The translations under genes were made by a program, and so were the position numbers. 5,916 nt of DNA, taken from the NCBI GenBank assembly GCA_007116765.1, contig SKHV01000390.1, positions 1-5,916 of the forward strand. The letters run 5' to 3'. This document shows, one piece after another, positions 1 through 5,853 of the stretch; position 1 is the stretch's first letter, and each line of letters starts with the position of its first letter. The DNA comes from Prolixibacteraceae bacterium. Lineage in GTDB: Bacteria > Bacteroidota > Bacteroidia > Bacteroidales > Prolixibacteraceae. The notes below the pieces were generated by a model that ran no database searches, was not told the DNA's origin, and saw only the letters and a program-made list of their open reading frames with translations.

Positions 1-11
1 AATCAACAATT

Positions 12-1037
12 CTATAAACTAATTTCTCCTTGAATATTAGTATTCAAATATTTAATTACTTTATTGTATGTGTAGCCCTGGCCTAATAAGAACATTATTT
101 TGCTAATGGCTGCTTCGCTTGTCATGTCATACCCGCTAACTACTCCTACTTTTTGAATATCCTTGCTGGTATGATACAAACCCATTTGAACTTTGCCGCC
201 TGCACACTGGCTAACATTAACAACAATTATGCCTTTATTTATTGCCTTATTAATTAGTTGTGTGAACCAATCAAACTCTGGTACATTTCCTGAGCCAAAC
301 GACTCAAGTACAATTCCTTTTAAATCAGGTATGTCAATAATTGATTCTACAACTAATGGTTGGATGCCAGGAAATATTTTCAAGATTACTACGTTGGTAT
401 TCAGTTTATAATTAACTTTTAAAGGTGTATCGTTATTGGCTTTTCTGATGTATTCGCATGAGTAATTTATTTCAACTCCGGCTTTTGCAAGAGGCGGGTA
501 ATTTTTTGATTCAAATGCCCTGAACTGTGCTGAGTCTATTTTTGATGAGCGATTTCCCCTGAATAATTTTGAATTGAAATAAATACAAACTTCTGGTACA
601 ATACATTTTCCCTTTTTTACAGCTGCTGCTATTTCAATGGAAGTTAGCAAGTTTTCTTTGCCGTCGGTTCGTAATGTCCCAATAGGGAGTTGCGAGCCTG
701 TAAATATCACCGGTTTGTTCAGGTTTTCAAGCATAAAGCTCAATGCCGATGCGGTATAGGCCATCGTATCGGTGCCGTGCAATACTACAAATCCATCGTA
801 CACTTCATAGTTATTTTCAATTGTTTCGGCCAGCTTGAACCATAATTCAGGTGTTATGTTCGATGAATCAATTATTGGTGATAGGGTAATTGCATTTATT
901 TTATACCCAAATTTATTGAGCATGGGTATCTCGTTCGACAACTCTTCAAAATTAACCGGTGCAAGCGAACCGTCGTCGGGGCGTTGTACCATGCCAATTG
1001 TTCCTCCGGTGTAAATAATCAGAATGCGTGGATTCAT
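12..1037 (-). CDS. ansA: Type I (cytoplasmic) L-asparaginase
   Basis: Hydrolyses L-asparagine to L-aspartate and ammonia in the cytosol. The 341-residue protein is the usual length for the AnsA type and has no signal peptide: the N-terminus runs straight into the first beta strand and the TGGTIGM motif (residues 10-16), whose Thr13 is the expected nucleophile. DSSN (57-60) fits the substrate-binding segment. HGTDTMAYTA (87-96) supplies the second Thr-Asp pair (Thr89, Asp90), and Lys166 in RGNRSSK (160-166) fits the catalytic Lys. TGSQLPIG (113-120) and ESFGSGNVPE (245-254) are further family signatures. SQCAGGKV (276-283) corresponds to a region that contributes to the allosteric asparagine site in E. 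coli AnsA; whether this enzyme is allosteric cannot be told from sequence. The ATG start places the active-site loop at the normal distance. No Shine-Dalgarno is visible. It lies 99 nt downstream of the TatD-family gene on the same strand. Confidence 0.96.
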   Translation of the reverse strand: MNPRILIIYTGGTIGMVQRPDDGSLAPVNFEELSNEIPMLNKFGYKINAITLSPIIDSSNITPELWFKLAETIENNYEVYDGFVVLHGTDTMAYTASALSFMLENLNKPVIFTGSQLPIGTLRTDGKENLLTSIEIAAAVKKGKCIVPEVCIYFNSKLFRGNRSSKIDSAQFRAFESKNYPPLAKAGVEINYSCEYIRKANNDTPLKVNYKLNTNVVILKIFPGIQPLVVESIIDIPDLKGIVLESFGSGNVPEFDWFTQLINKAINKGIIVVNVSQCAGGKVQMGLYHTSKDIQKVGVVSGYDMTSEAAISKIMFLLGQGYTYNKVIKYLNTNIQGEISL

Positions 1038-1064
1038 TTGTGCTTGTTTTGGTTAAATTAGCAA

Positions 1065-1092
1065 CAAATGTAGGAGTTATTGTTTTGCAAAA
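1065..1092 (-). promoter_or_regulatory. Candidate Bacteroidota-type promoter for ansA
   Basis: Read on the minus strand, 1072-1065 is TACATTTG, a full match to the Bacteroidota -7 consensus TAnnTTTG, 27 nt before the ansA ATG. A TTTTG run at 1092-1088 could be the -33 element, but the spacer is only about 15 nt against the usual 19-21, so that half is weak. The box suggests ansA can be transcribed independently of the upstream TatD-family gene. Inference from motif and position only. Confidence 0.4.
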
Positions 1093-1093
1093 C
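1082..1093. repeat. 12-bp perfect palindrome GTTTTGCAAAAC between the TatD-family gene and ansA
   Basis: GTTTTGCAAAAC is fully self-complementary with no spacer. It sits in the spacer between two minus-strand genes and overlaps the place where a -33 element for ansA would lie. Its core TTTTGCAAAA recurs at 5786-5795. It could be an operator or chance in AT-rich DNA; no regulator can be named from it. Confidence 0.4.
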
Positions 1094-1136
1094 TATGATT
1101 TTTGAGTTTCTTGAATTCAGGGTTTTTAATAAAACA

Positions 1137-1901
1137 TTATATGCCAAACAGATCTTCGGCATTTGTTGTTGTAATACGTTCAATTTCTTCAAGTGGCATG
1201 TCGAATATTTCGGCCACTTTTTTGGCCACAAGAATCAGGTTTGCACTTTCGTTTCTTTTGCCTCTGTGTGGCGATGGAGCGAGATAAGGTGAGTCGGTTT
1301 CAAGCAGCAAGTCGTTTGGTTGTAATTGCGAAATCATTTCAGCAATACCTGAGTTTTTAAAGGTAACAATTCCGCCTACACCAATTTTAAATCCTTTTTT
1401 GACTGCTAGCTTGGCTTGATCGGCAGTACCGGTAAAGCAATGAAACGAACCGCGCAAATTATTGTAGTTTCCTCTCTCAATAATGTCGAATGCTACATCG
1501 AATGAGTCACGTGTATGTATTGAAATGGGCAGATTTAAATTCGATGCGTAACTCAGTTGTTTCTTGAAAACATATTCCTGCTCTTCGCGAAATGTAACAT
1601 CCCAGTACAAATCAATCCCAATTTCGCCAATCCCAAAAAACTTTTGCTTGTTGAGCCAGTACTCAAGTACTTCAAGTTCTTCTTCAAAGTCTTCATTAAC
1701 CGAAGTGGGATGAATACCCATTAAAGGGAAACATTGATTCTTATAGCGTAAAGACAAATTGAGCATTTTTTTTATCGATGAGCTGTCAATATTGGGCAGG
1801 ATAATTTTATTTACGCCAGTTTCGAATGCCCTTTGCATCACTTCGTCAATCTCGCCGTTATAATCTTCTGAATAAATGTGTGAATGTGTATCTATTAACA
1901 T
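1137..1901 (-). CDS. TatD-family metal-dependent hydrolase (putative DNase)
   Basis: A TIM-barrel amidohydrolase-superfamily protein; characterised TatD/YcfH relatives are Mg-dependent 3'-5' exo- or endonucleases acting in the cytoplasm, and the exact substrate here is unknown. The 254-residue length is typical. The metal ligands are in order: His6 and His8 in DTHSH, Glu93 in GIGEIGID (90-97), His129 in SIHTRD (127-132), His154 in FHCFTG (153-158) and Asp203 in LETDSPYLAP (200-209), followed by the RGKRNE signature (213-218). No signal peptide or membrane segment is present. The ATG at 1901-1899 puts the DTHSH motif at residues 4-8, as usual for the family. No Shine-Dalgarno is seen. It is divergent from the GSCFA gene and lies upstream of ansA; a functional link to asparaginase is not evident. 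I assign no symbol because TatD, YcfH and YjjV paralogues cannot be told apart safely here. Confidence 0.95.
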   Translation of the reverse strand: MLIDTHSHIYSEDYNGEIDEVMQRAFETGVNKIILPNIDSSSIKKMLNLSLRYKNQCFPLMGIHPTSVNEDFEEELEVLEYWLNKQKFFGIGEIGIDLYWDVTFREEQEYVFKKQLSYASNLNLPISIHTRDSFDVAFDIIERGNYNNLRGSFHCFTGTADQAKLAVKKGFKIGVGGIVTFKNSGIAEMISQLQPNDLLLETDSPYLAPSPHRGKRNESANLILVAKKVAEIFDMPLEEIERITTTNAEDLFGI

Positions 1902-1911
1902 ACAATTGTAT
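1900..1911. repeat. 12-bp perfect palindrome over the start codon of the TatD-family gene
   Basis: ATACAATTGTAT is perfectly self-complementary and overlaps two bases of the minus-strand start codon. It lies between that gene's candidate -7 box and its coding sequence, so it would be at the very 5' end of the transcript. It could serve as an operator half-site pair; it has too short a loop to form a hairpin in RNA. It may equally be chance. Confidence 0.35.
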
Positions 1912-1920
1912 CGTTTGTGG

Positions 1921-1928
1921 CAAATGTA
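1921..1928 (-). promoter_or_regulatory. Candidate -7 promoter box for the TatD-family gene
   Basis: On the minus strand this reads TACATTTG, a full match to the Bacteroidota TAnnTTTG consensus and identical to the box before ansA. It lies 19 nt before the start codon, which would give a 5' leader of roughly 10-15 nt. No good -33 TTTG lies at the usual 19-21 nt spacing. Motif-based inference. Confidence 0.42.
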
Positions 1929-1967
1929 TGAATTAAAGCTCCAATTGTTTATTTCGTATTCAAAAAC

Positions 1968-2008
1968 AAAACATTATTATATTGTAAATAACGATTTAAT
2001 AATGTTTT
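1968..2008. repeat. Perfect 12-bp inverted repeat with 17-nt spacer in the divergent promoter region
   Basis: The left arm AAAACATTATTA (1968-1979) and right arm TAATAATGTTTT (1997-2008) are exact reverse complements, separated by 17 nt. The repeat lies between two divergent start codons (1901 and 2111), so a terminator role is unlikely. The position fits an operator for a dimeric or tetrameric regulator, or a DNA-bending site. With one G:C pair per arm, an RNA hairpin would be weak. Confidence 0.55.
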
Positions 2009-2057
2009 AACTCGCTGTCGGGGTTTGATGTTTTCTTTTTGAAGGAGAATAAAAATA

Positions 2058-2088
2058 ATTGCCAGATATGTTATTAATGCTAACTTTA
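2058..2088 (+). promoter_or_regulatory. Candidate promoter for the GSCFA-GT4-GH57 operon
   Basis: ATTG at 2058-2061 as a -33 element and TAACTTTA at 2081-2088 as a -7 element (TAnnTTTG with the last base changed) are spaced by 19 nt, the expected Bacteroidota distance. Transcription would begin near 2093-2096, leaving a leader of about 15-18 nt before the ATG at 2111. Motif-based inference. Confidence 0.4.
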
Positions 2089-2110
2089 AAGGCAAATTTT
2101 TTTGTGTAAT

Positions 2111-3094
2111 ATGGGTATATCATTCAGAACAGAAATAGATATTCAAAAGCCGGTTTATAAAATAGATTATTCTAGTCAGGCAATGTTTATTGGCTCATGT
2201 TTTTCCGATCATATAGGTGGAGAACTTAAACGATTAAAATTTCCGGTTTTACTTAATCCCTTTGGCGTGTTGTATAATCCTGCTTCTATTGCAAGTGTTT
2301 TGAAAATGCTGATAGGGGAGAAGCGTATAGGAAAAAACGATTTGATATTTCACGACCATAAGTGGCATTCTTTTTTATTGCATGGCTCATTTTCTCACCC
2401 TAAGGCCGAAGTGGTTATTGAAAAAGGGAATAAGGCTCTTGCCGAATCTTATGCTTTCCTGAAAAAGGCTTCGTATCTTTTTGTGACTTTCGGGACAGCC
2501 TGGGTGTTCAATTACAAAAAAACTGGCAATATAGTTTCAAATTGTCACAAAATACCTGCTGTTGATTTTGAACGCTACCGGCTTGATGTATCGCAAATTG
2601 TAGACCAATGGAATGAATTTCTTATTGCTCTGCATCAATTCAATCCGAACTTGAAAATTGTATTTACCATTAGTCCCGTAAGGCACATGAAAGATGGTGC
2701 TCACGAAAACCAATTGAGCAAGGCTACTTTGTTTTTAGCAACACACCAGTTGAATGCCCAAGTAAATAATACAAGCTATTTCCCTTCGTACGAAATTGTA
2801 CACGACGAATTGCGCGATTACCGCTTTTATGCCCCCGATATGGTGCATGTTGCCGATGTGGCTGTAAAATATATTTTTGAAAAGTTTGCCAATACTTTCT
2901 TCAACGATAAAACCATTCGTTGTAAAAATGAAATGTTGCAGCTGGTTAAAGCTCTTGAGCATCGTGTTGAAGGGAACACCAGACAAAACATAGAACTTTT
3001 TAAAGAATCAATGTTGAAAAAAATAAGGGTGTTTGAAGAAAAATATACCGAAATTGATTTTCAGTTTGAGAAAAATTATTTTGAAATGCTCTGA
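2111..3094 (+). CDS. GSCFA-domain protein (SGNH-hydrolase-like)
   Basis: A member of the GSCFA family, widespread in Bacteroidota and of unproven function; the fold is thought to be related to SGNH/GDSL esterases. In the 327-residue product the name motif appears as GSCFS (28-32), with Ser29 as the candidate nucleophile. The other conserved blocks are LNPFGVLYNP (48-57), VTFGTAW (125-131), ISPVRHMKDGAHENQLSKATL (187-207), YFPSYEIV (223-230) and DMVH (243-246), a D-x-x-H pair like the SGNH block V. The C-terminal ~60 residues look helical and charged. No signal peptide is visible, so it is probably cytoplasmic. I chose the ATG at 2111 over an in-frame TTG nine bases upstream because homologues begin shortly before the FRTEI segment. 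It is 52 nt upstream of the GT4 gene on the same strand, probably in one transcript. A role in acyl or ester modification of a glucan is conjecture. Confidence 0.92.
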   Translation: MGISFRTEIDIQKPVYKIDYSSQAMFIGSCFSDHIGGELKRLKFPVLLNPFGVLYNPASIASVLKMLIGEKRIGKNDLIFHDHKWHSFLLHGSFSHPKAEVVIEKGNKALAESYAFLKKASYLFVTFGTAWVFNYKKTGNIVSNCHKIPAVDFERYRLDVSQIVDQWNEFLIALHQFNPNLKIVFTISPVRHMKDGAHENQLSKATLFLATHQLNAQVNNTSYFPSYEIVHDELRDYRFYAPDMVHVADVAVKYIFEKFANTFFNDKTIRCKNEMLQLVKALEHRVEGNTRQNIELFKESMLKKIRVFEEKYTEIDFQFEKNYFEML

Positions 3095-3146
3095 CTTAAA
3101 AAGCATGGGTTGAGGTGAGAGGTAAAAATCAAATATACAAGCAGAT

Positions 3147-4460
3147 ATGCAACTGAAAGTATTGATGTTCGGATGGGAATTTCCGCCTCATATTTCGGGA
3201 GGATTGGGTACGGCTTGCCAGGGGCTTACCAAAGGCCTTTCGGTCTTTAACGATATTGAAGTAACATTTGTGGTGCCCAAAGCACATGGAGACGAAAATT
3301 CAGACTTGGTGAAGCTGATTGGTGCCGCCGATATCCCACTTTCAAACAAAAAAATGAAATTCAAAAATTCTCAGAATGAAATAAAATACTTCAAAATAAA
3401 GTCGCACATCGTTCCCTATACCAATCCCGATGAATTTTGGAAGCTTACAAGTTTGAAGCATTCGGGTAAAACTCAATTTTTACAAACCGATGAGTACGGG
3501 CGAGTTCCCTTTACCGGAAAATATGGCATGAATTTGATCGACGAAGTATTCAGCTACGCGATGGTAGCCGGGAAAATTGCCGGTGAGAAACAGTTTGATT
3601 TAATCCATGCTCACGACTGGATGACATTTCAAGCGGGTATCGAAGCCAAAAGAATATCGGGAAAGCCACTAATTGTTCATATTCACTCAACCGATTTTGA
3701 CAGGAGCGGGGGCAATGTAAATCCGCAGATATATGCAATTGAACGGGAAGGGATGGAATATGCCGACAAGATTGTGGCAGTGAGTGAGTACACCAAACTC
3801 ATACTAGTTGAAAAATATGGAATTTCAGCAAAAAAAATCCAAACAATATACAATGGAGTTGAGCCTTTCGATTTAAGAACTGGAAATGAAATTAAAAAAG
3901 GATTCAAAGAGAAACTGGTCACCTTTTTAGGTAGGGTTACCTCACAAAAAGGGCCGGGTTATTTTGTTGAAGCCGCAAGTGAGGTGCTCAGGAGGAACAA
4001 TAATGTTCGCTTTGTAATGGCTGGAAGTGGCGACATGCTTAATGAAATGGTACGCAGGGCTGCTCAGTTGAAAATTGCCGATCGTTTTCATTTTACCGGT
4101 TTTCTTGAAAATCACGAGGTGCAAAGTTTATATCAAATGAGCGATGTTTATGTATTGCCCTCGGTATCGGAACCTTTTGGTATATCTGTACTTGAAGCAG
4201 CACAGGGCAATGTGCCTGTGGTTGTGTCGAAACAGTCGGGAGTATCCGAGGTGCTTAATAATGTGCTTAAGGTTGATTATTGGGATGTACATGCTTTGGC
4301 CGATGCAATTCATGCCCTGGTTGAGTATCCGGCCTTAGGCATATGCATGAAAAAACGAGCACATGCCGAAGTGCTTAATATGAATTGGGATGTGCCGGCT
4401 GGCCAACTTCGACAGCTTTACATTCAAACTTGTAAAACCAAACACTCACGAAATAAATGA
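3147..4460 (+). CDS. GT4 glycosyltransferase, bacteroidotal glycogen-synthase-like
   Basis: A retaining GT-B glycosyltransferase predicted to extend an alpha-glucan from a nucleotide-sugar donor in the cytosol; this GT4 type commonly neighbours GH57 and debranching-enzyme genes in Bacteroidota. In 437 residues, the N-terminal domain opens with MFGWEFPPHISGGLGTAC (7-24), containing the GGLG loop, then HAHDWMTF (154-161), HIHSTDFDRSG (178-188) and VAVSEYTK (210-217). The C-terminal domain has FLGRVTSQKG (260-269) with the donor-contacting Arg263 and Lys268, MAGSGDM (291-297), and SEPFGISVLEA (341-351) with the E-x7-E pair Glu342/Glu350. All expected catalytic elements are present, so it should be active. 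No transmembrane segment is seen. Its TGA stop overlaps the next ATG (ATGA, 4457-4460), indicating translational coupling to the GH57-like gene. Donor (UDP- or ADP-glucose) and exact product cannot be fixed from sequence. Confidence 0.93.
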   Translation: MQLKVLMFGWEFPPHISGGLGTACQGLTKGLSVFNDIEVTFVVPKAHGDENSDLVKLIGAADIPLSNKKMKFKNSQNEIKYFKIKSHIVPYTNPDEFWKLTSLKHSGKTQFLQTDEYGRVPFTGKYGMNLIDEVFSYAMVAGKIAGEKQFDLIHAHDWMTFQAGIEAKRISGKPLIVHIHSTDFDRSGGNVNPQIYAIEREGMEYADKIVAVSEYTKLILVEKYGISAKKIQTIYNGVEPFDLRTGNEIKKGFKEKLVTFLGRVTSQKGPGYFVEAASEVLRRNNNVRFVMAGSGDMLNEMVRRAAQLKIADRFHFTGFLENHEVQSLYQMSDVYVLPSVSEPFGISVLEAAQGNVPVVVSKQSGVSEVLNNVLKVDYWDVHALADAIHALVEYPALGICMKKRAHAEVLNMNWDVPAGQLRQLYIQTCKTKHSRNK

Positions 4461-5689
4461 AAACCATCAGTCTGATTTTTGCAATTCATTTACCGTTCAG
4501 ATATCGGAAATATAGATTTTTCGACATTGGTAACAATTCTCATTATTACGATGATAATGCCGATAAAACAATTGTTACCAATATGGCTGAAAATTGCTAC
4601 TTGCCATTCAATAACATTTTACTCAAATTGTTGAAGAAATATAAGGGACGCTTTAAAGTGGCATTTTCAATTTCGGGCACCGCTCTTGAGATGTTCAATT
4701 TATATGCACCTGACGTAATCGATTCATTCAAAAAATTAAGCAGTGCCGGCAGTGTGGAGTTCCTTGCCGAAACCTATTCTCATTCCTTAGTTTCTCTTGC
4801 CGATAGTTTGCTGTTTGAAAAGCAGGTAAAGCTTCATGGCGGGTTAATTGAAAAATACTTCAATCAAAAACCTAAAGTCTTTAGGAATCCTGGTCTTATT
4901 TATTCCGACGATATAGGAAATCATATTTACGACATGGGCTGCAATGCCATATTTGCCGAAAGCACAAAGCAAGTTTTAGGACTTAAAAACCCGGGTTTGC
5001 TGTATTACAACGACATTAACCCAAAGGTGAAAGTGCTAATACACAACCGTATTATTAGTAAGTATATTGAAACCTGTTGCTCAAAAAAATTGACACCGGA
5101 ACACCCTAACGATGCTGAACAATTGGTGAAACAGATAAAGGCTCTACCCGAAAACGAGAAGCTGGTTAATCTTATCCTGAATTATGGCACTTTCGACAAA
5201 TGTATCCACCCGGAAAAAGCAATTTCAGGTTTGTGGGAAGATTTCATACATCTTGCATTAAAAAGTGAAACTATTCAATTCAGTACACCTTCTGAGATAA
5301 CTGAAAACGTTAAAGCGGTATCTTCAGTTCATGTTGCAAAGGCGGTCTCGGGCGAAAGCACTGAGCACGATCTTGCTCCTTTTCTGGGAAACGAAATGCA
5401 ACAAGAGGCATTTACAAAACTTTATGATTTAAAATACAAGGTGCTGCTTTGCACCGAAGTTGAGCTTTTAAAAGATTGGAACTACTTGCAAATAAGCGAC
5501 CATTATAATTCTATGAGTACCGATAACACTTCTGGCAGTAAGCTGCCTCATAATTTCAGTACCTATGATTCGCCCTACGAAGCATTTATAGTTTACATGA
5601 ATGTGTTGTCCGATTTTTCGTTAAGACTCGATAATATTTTGACGCAAACAATAAAAAAGCAAACGAATTTAACGAAAAAACGCTGTTGA
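4457..5689 (+). CDS. GH57 alpha-amylase-like pseudoenzyme (both catalytic carboxylates lost)
   Basis: Clearly homologous to bacteroidotal GH57 alpha-amylases over nearly all of its 410 residues: YRFFDIGN (19-26), CYLPFN (47-52), FSISGTAL (70-77), SVEFLAETYSHSL (99-111), KPKVFRN (138-144), DINPK (186-190), TPSE (277-280), LGNEMQQEAFTKLYDL (310-325) and SPYEAFIVYMNVLSDF (372-387). The conserved regions, compared with the family pattern I know, are degraded. Region 1 HQP is HLP (11-13). Region 3 FRNTELIY is FRNPGLIY, with Gly146 (codon 4892-4894) at the nucleophile Glu. Region 4 DYETFGEHQW is NYGTFDKCIH, with Asn242 (codon 5180-5182) at the acid/base Asp. In region 5 the SWADEERDL-type segment has Gly299 for Trp. 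The frame is uninterrupted and coupled to the GT4 gene by a 4-nt overlap, which argues against a decaying pseudogene. Hydrolytic activity is not expected. Glucan binding, or regulation or scaffolding of the GT4 partner, is inference. The C-terminus is lysine-rich. Confidence 0.9.
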   Translation: MKTISLIFAIHLPFRYRKYRFFDIGNNSHYYDDNADKTIVTNMAENCYLPFNNILLKLLKKYKGRFKVAFSISGTALEMFNLYAPDVIDSFKKLSSAGSVEFLAETYSHSLVSLADSLLFEKQVKLHGGLIEKYFNQKPKVFRNPGLIYSDDIGNHIYDMGCNAIFAESTKQVLGLKNPGLLYYNDINPKVKVLIHNRIISKYIETCCSKKLTPEHPNDAEQLVKQIKALPENEKLVNLILNYGTFDKCIHPEKAISGLWEDFIHLALKSETIQFSTPSEITENVKAVSSVHVAKAVSGESTEHDLAPFLGNEMQQEAFTKLYDLKYKVLLCTEVELLKDWNYLQISDHYNSMSTDNTSGSKLPHNFSTYDSPYEAFIVYMNVLSDFSLRLDNILTQTIKKQTNLTKKRC

Positions 5690-5783
5690 TTTGAGGCTTG
5701 ATTTGAGCATTTCAATTGTGAAATAATGTTGAAGTTTTAATAATATAACATGAATATCATTACTTAATTCAGAAAAAAGTTGT

Positions 5784-5797
5784 CTTTTTGCAAAAAG
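5784..5797. repeat. 14-bp perfect palindrome CTTTTTGCAAAAAG
   Basis: Fully self-complementary, with the same TTTTGCAAAA core as the palindrome at 1082-1093. The left half (5784-5789) can alternatively pair with AAAAAG at 5774-5779 across a TTGT loop, so two mutually exclusive weak RNA stems are possible. It may be an operator, a weak terminator element, or chance in A/T-rich DNA. Confidence 0.4.
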
Positions 5798-5820
5798 TAA
5801 GGCACATTAGGATAAATGTG
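5785..5820 (+). promoter_or_regulatory. Weak promoter candidate for the gene at the right edge
   Basis: TTTTTG (5785-5790) as a -33 element and TAAATGTG (5813-5820) as a -7 element with one mismatch to TAnnTTTG, spaced by 22 nt, slightly longer than usual. The implied leader is about 25-30 nt. Low-confidence motif inference. Confidence 0.25.
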
Positions 5821-5853
5821 TTAAACTTCATTATAATAAACAAAGGATAGAAA

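Larger units (their letters stand above)
5690..5853. other. AT-rich spacer between the GH57-like gene and the next gene
   Basis: This 164-nt stretch has no open frame of note and no GC-rich hairpin followed by a T-run, so the end of the GSCFA-GT4-GH57 transcript is not marked by a recognisable terminator. It holds a 14-bp palindrome (5784-5797), an A-run at 5773-5778 that could pair with the same T-run, and a weak promoter candidate for the following gene. Confidence 0.6.

Noticed and set aside
1080..1292. Plus-strand open frames overlapping the 3' end of the TatD-family gene
   Set aside because: They are antisense to a well-supported gene, have no family signature, and disappear once the TatD-family frame is accepted. 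The same holds for minus-strand frames inside the GSCFA and GT4 genes (for example 2735-2986, 3683-3922, 4128-4313).
2068..2109. Short leader-peptide-like frame (13 codons) ending just before the GSCFA start, with a GGAG at 2044-2047
   Set aside because: The GGAG is about 20 nt from the ATG, too far to act as a ribosome site. The frame overlaps the candidate operon promoter and has no attenuator-like codon run or hairpin pair.
2102..2110. In-frame TTG start adding three residues to the GSCFA protein
   Set aside because: The ATG at 2111 is a stronger start codon, fits the usual N-terminus of the family, and the extra residues add no recognisable motif.
3095..3146. GAGGTGAGAGGT purine stretch before the GT4 gene as a ribosome binding site
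   Set aside because: It lies roughly 25 nt or more upstream of the ATG, well outside the working distance, and most genes in this window lack a Shine-Dalgarno.
4251..4380. Repeated GTGCTTAATA in the GT4 gene at 4251-4260 and 4371-4380, exactly 120 bp apart
   Set aside because: Both encode an EVLN peptide in frame but in different structural contexts (after the E-x7-E helix and near the C-terminus). Similarity does not extend beyond a few codons, so a duplication is not supported.
4457..5689. Annotation of the GH57 gene as an active alpha-amylase
   Set aside because: Overall similarity alone would give that name, but the nucleophile and acid/base positions are Gly and Asn and several other signature residues are changed, so activity should not be assumed.
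5832..5837. TATAAT hexamer resembling a sigma-70 -10 box before the right-edge gene
   Set aside because: There is no TTGACA-like partner at 16-18 nt, and Bacteroidota housekeeping promoters use a different -7/-33 consensus; the stretch is simply AT-rich.
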